Shown here: piece after piece, positions 62,110 through 64,000 of the stretch | Layout: every line of letters begins with the position of its first letter | How positions within the stretch are numbered: position 1 is the first letter of the stretch | Source: Marinomonas posidonica_A | GTDB lineage: Bacteria; Pseudomonadota; Gammaproteobacteria; Pseudomonadales; Marinomonadaceae | Assembly (NCBI RefSeq): GCF_043643765.1 | Contig: NZ_JBHZSP010000013.1 | Span: forward strand, 45,161-109,160 | DNA length: 64,000 nucleotides | Direction of reading: 5' to 3' | Notes under the pieces: generated by a model | What the model saw: the letters and a program-made list of their open reading frames with translations, nothing else | What the model was told of the DNA's origin: nothing | Database searches by the model: none | Translations under genes and position numbers: made by a program

Positions 62110-62985
62110 ATGGTTTCGATTGATCAACTCAAGGTATTGATCGCAGTCGCAGAAAGTCGCTCATTAAGCCAAGCAGCAGAGCGAGTGCACAAAACACAAC
62201 CGGCGTTAACCACAGCCATTAAACAACTAGAATCACAATTAAACTTGTCTTTATTTAATCGCGATCAATATCGTATGCAACTCAATGCACAAGGTCAGGT
62301 AATTTATCAAAAAGCCAAACAAGTGATTGCTGAACACTGTCACTTGCTGGATACCGCCACTTGTTTTGCTAACGGAGAGGAAAGTGTCATCACCTTGGTC
62401 ATTGAAGCCTCTTTTGAAATAGAGCAAATTTTGCCTGCGTTAGAGCAAGTTCAGCAAGCATTCGCTTCGACTCAAATCGTGCTTAGCCAAGAGTATCTCT
62501 CTGGACCAATTGAGCAACTGCAAGAAAGCAAAGTCGACCTCGCCATCTCTCCACTACCGAACCAACTTATGCGCAATAATCAATTAGAATACAAGGTAAT
62601 TGGACAAGGCTATTTACTCAATGTGGCCGCCGAAAAATTAATTCAGAAATTTGACAATCTCACCAGTGTTAGACAATTAATCGATACCTATCAAGTGGTT
62701 GTGAAGGATTCAGGGATGCTGACCAACGGTATAAAAGTCGGTGTTCAAGATGCCCAACGACATTGGTATGTGAATAACTTTGCGACCAAATTATCACTGA
62801 TTCAATCCGGCATGGGGTGGGGGCGGCTACCTGAACATTTTGTACGGGAAGCACTGGCTAAACAACAATTAAAAGAACTCAAGCTTAGCGATTACGACAG
62901 CCGCATTGAGATGCATTATGGCTTAATCAAAATAGCCAACAAACCATTAGGACCAGTGGCCTCAGCCATATGGAAAGCATTGTAA
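62110..62985 (+). CDS. LysR family transcriptional regulator
   Basis: This 291-residue protein has the LysR N-terminal helix-turn-helix (LKVLIAVAESRSLSQAAERVHKTQPALTTAIKQLESQLNLSLFNR, residues 7-51), a linker helix, and a periplasmic-binding-like effector domain (about 90-290). It is divergent from doxX, the probable target. The ligand cannot be told. The ribosome site is weak (AGG). Confidence 0.9.
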   Translation: MVSIDQLKVLIAVAESRSLSQAAERVHKTQPALTTAIKQLESQLNLSLFNRDQYRMQLNAQGQVIYQKAKQVIAEHCHLLDTATCFANGEESVITLVIEASFEIEQILPALEQVQQAFASTQIVLSQEYLSGPIEQLQESKVDLAISPLPNQLMRNNQLEYKVIGQGYLLNVAAEKLIQKFDNLTSVRQLIDTYQVVVKDSGMLTNGIKVGVQDAQRHWYVNNFATKLSLIQSGMGWGRLPEHFVREALAKQQLKELKLSDYDSRIEMHYGLIKIANKPLGPVASAIWKAL

Positions 62986-63242
62986 GGATAAAGTACTGCA
63001 TTCATGGTTAATTCGATGGCGAAAGATAAAGATCTTTTAACCACCAATCATGTAACGTTTTAACGTACGCTAGCAGCAGTTAATATAAGGAACAACACAC
63101 TAAATAAGCCCTTATTCTTAAGAAAAAATTATCGTAAAACGCGCTTTTTCTGATCCTATTAAACTGAATAAAACCCAAGTTTTCTTTTGTTTCATTCAAT
63201 CCATCTTCTCTGTAGCTGTGTTAGAATCATTCTCAGTTCCAG

Positions 63243-63280
63243 CCGCAAGAGCGGTGGCCTTACTTTGCCATTTCTAATGG
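63243..63280 (+). other. Hairpin-rich leader before hupE
   Basis: Three short perfect inverted repeats follow each other: CCGC-AAGA-GCGG (63243-63254), TGGC...GCCA (63255-63270) and CCATT-TCT-AATGG (63268-63280). The last two overlap by three bases and could compete. A TAGAAT -10-like element lies upstream at 63222-63227 without a good -35. The rest of this 323-bp gap shows no gene. No known riboswitch motif was recognised. Confidence 0.35.
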
Positions 63281-63308
63281 TATTCGATGATTTTTAGGAG
63301 ATGAGATT

Positions 63309-63890
63309 ATGCGTCAAACCGCGCTTAAAATCGTATTGGCTGTAATAGCCACTTTACCCGCTCTTGCTCTTGCTCACCCAGGGCACGAACACACTAATAG
63401 CTTTATGACAGGTTTTCTTCATCCACTTGGTGGACTAGATCATTTATTAGCCATGGTCGCTGTTGGTATTTGGGCAGCGACATTAGGAGGGCGAGCGATC
63501 TGGGCTGTTCCAGCTGCGTTTGTTGCCACCATGCTAATCGGAGGTGGTCTTGCCGTTGGAGGTATTCAGGTCCCCTTCATTGAACAAGGCATTGTCTTAT
63601 CCGTTGTGTTCATGGGCGCTCTACTACTCGCTAGTGCTAAATTTTCATTGCTAAGTTGCGCATTAATCGTCGGCTTTTTTGCACTATTCCATGGCGCTGC
63701 TCATGGCTTAGAAATGCCTTTAAATGCTAACGGCGCGCTTTATGCTGTAGGATTTGCTAGCGCTACTATGCTACTGCATACGGTTGGTATTGCGTTTGGT
63801 GCCGTTGTCGCAAGCATTCAGGCACCTATCATCAATCGCATTACTGGTAGCGTCATTGCCCTCGCTGGTATGGTTCTCGCTTTCGCTTAA
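63309..63890 (+). CDS. HupE/UreJ family metal transporter
   Basis: This 193-residue protein has a signal-like first helix ending ALA-HPGHEH, then about six transmembrane helices with the family motif HPLGGLDHLLAMVAVGIWAA and FHGAAHGLEMP. HupE/UreJ proteins are secondary nickel or cobalt permeases tied to hydrogenase or urease; neither enzyme is in the window. The histidine-rich start may bind metal. AGGAGATGAG precedes the ATG. An IS3-like element begins 35 bp after its stop. Confidence 0.9.
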   Translation: MRQTALKIVLAVIATLPALALAHPGHEHTNSFMTGFLHPLGGLDHLLAMVAVGIWAATLGGRAIWAVPAAFVATMLIGGGLAVGGIQVPFIEQGIVLSVVFMGALLLASAKFSLLSCALIVGFFALFHGAAHGLEMPLNANGALYAVGFASATMLLHTVGIAFGAVVASIQAPIINRITGSVIALAGMVLAFA

Positions 63891-63930
63891 CCACGCTTTA
63901 TTTGTATCCCAAAAAGCCGGCCATTGAACT

Positions 63931-63967
63931 GACCCCCAATAGTTGGACATTCCAATTACTGGGGGTC
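63931..63967 (+). other. Hairpin in the IS left end, just before orfA
   Basis: GACCCCCAATAGTTGGA (63931-63947) pairs with TCCAATTACTGGGGGTC (63951-63967), 17-bp arms with one A-C mismatch and one G-T wobble, followed by TTTTT and then directly by the orfA ATG. It has terminator form and probably shields the element from outside transcription. Confidence 0.7.
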
Positions 63968-63972
63968 TTTTT

Positions 63973-64000
63973 ATGTCCAAATATCACAGAGCATTTAAAC
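63973..64000 (+). CDS. Putative IS3-family transposase orfA, 5' fragment
   Basis: Only nine codons are visible (MSKYHRAFK), a start often seen in IS3-family OrfA proteins. No Shine-Dalgarno site is present; a T run from the preceding hairpin abuts the ATG. The rest is beyond the window. Confidence 0.5.

Larger units (their letters stand above)
63925..64000 (+). mobile_element. Left end of an IS3-like insertion sequence (cut by window)
   Basis: The sequence TGAACTGACCCCCAAT followed by a hairpin and a transposase-like start (ATG at 63973, MSKYHRAFK) resembles the left ends of IS3-family elements. The right end lies outside, so terminal repeats and target duplication cannot be checked. The start at 63925 is approximate. 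Confidence 0.6.

Noticed and set aside
62986..63308. Cobalamin or NiCo riboswitch before hupE.
   Set aside because: No B12-box or NiCo core motif is visible; only short generic hairpins.
1..64000. CRISPR arrays, tRNA or rRNA genes, prophage and toxin-antitoxin pairs.
   Set aside because: I saw no regularly spaced repeats, cloverleaf sequences in the gaps, integrases, phage structural genes or recognisable toxin pairs. A tRNAscan or CRISPR search would settle it.

Overview
The window looks like chromosome of a marine gammaproteobacterium of the Oceanospirillales, most likely Marinomonas or a close relative. The evidence is the gene order: uppS-frr-pyrH-tsf-rpsB / map-glnD-dapC-dapD-yffB-dapE, ppc-mazG-relA-rlmD-cysM-barA, and lepA-lepB-rnc-era-recO-acpS, all in forms shared with Pseudomonas and its relatives. 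Base composition is moderate by eye (not computed). This is inferred from recognised protein families, not from a database search. Almost the whole window is densely packed core genome. The only mobile DNA is the left end of an IS3-like element cut by the right edge.

Layout. 1-3692 (minus): rpsB, tsf, pyrH, frr and the start of uppS, i.e. translation factors, UMP kinase and the lipid carrier for cell-wall synthesis. 4010-12829 (plus): map, glnD, three lysine/DAP genes (dapC, dapD, dapE), a YffB/ArsC-like gene, two unknown small genes and panD, with a small lipoprotein gene on the minus strand before dapE. 12906-15190: thiol peroxidase, a membrane-anchored cold-shock-domain protein, slyX and rsmJ. 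15227-17400 (minus): adk-tsaB-uppP. 17630-25687 (minus): cysM, rlmD, relA, mazG and ppc. 25828-28850 (plus): a small cysteine-rich lipoprotein and the hybrid kinase BarA/GacS. 28831-34255 (minus): lepA-lepB-rnc-era-recO-acpS, lacking pdxJ at its usual place. 34447-41358: riboflavin synthase, a divergent glgC/glgA pair, a periplasmic binding protein and PBP1b.

41587-53807 is more accessory: a Rieske ferredoxin plus modABC molybdate transport, a DUF2798 membrane protein divergent from a MarR regulator with two near-identical operators, an HD phosphohydrolase, OmpW with an FNR-like box, a DMT exporter, a DUF2057 protein with a duplicated C-terminal motif, a diguanylate cyclase, a second hybrid kinase and a phytase-like esterase lipoprotein. 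53972-59470 is a glyoxylate-shunt module: glcB-aceA divergent from a large XRE/DUF3612-type regulator, with a palindrome between them. 59654-64000 holds a divergent PRPP-synthetase-like protein, an unrecognised 192-residue protein, DoxX with a divergent LysR regulator, a HupE/UreJ protein and the IS edge.

I see no CRISPR array, prophage, toxin-antitoxin or defence island, rRNA or tRNA. The points most worth following are the DUF3612/glyoxylate operator, the non-canonical PRPP-synthetase-like protein, the membrane-anchored cold-shock protein, the lipoprotein beside barA, the duplicated DUF2057 tail, and the paired MarR operators. None amounts to a clear new multi-gene system.
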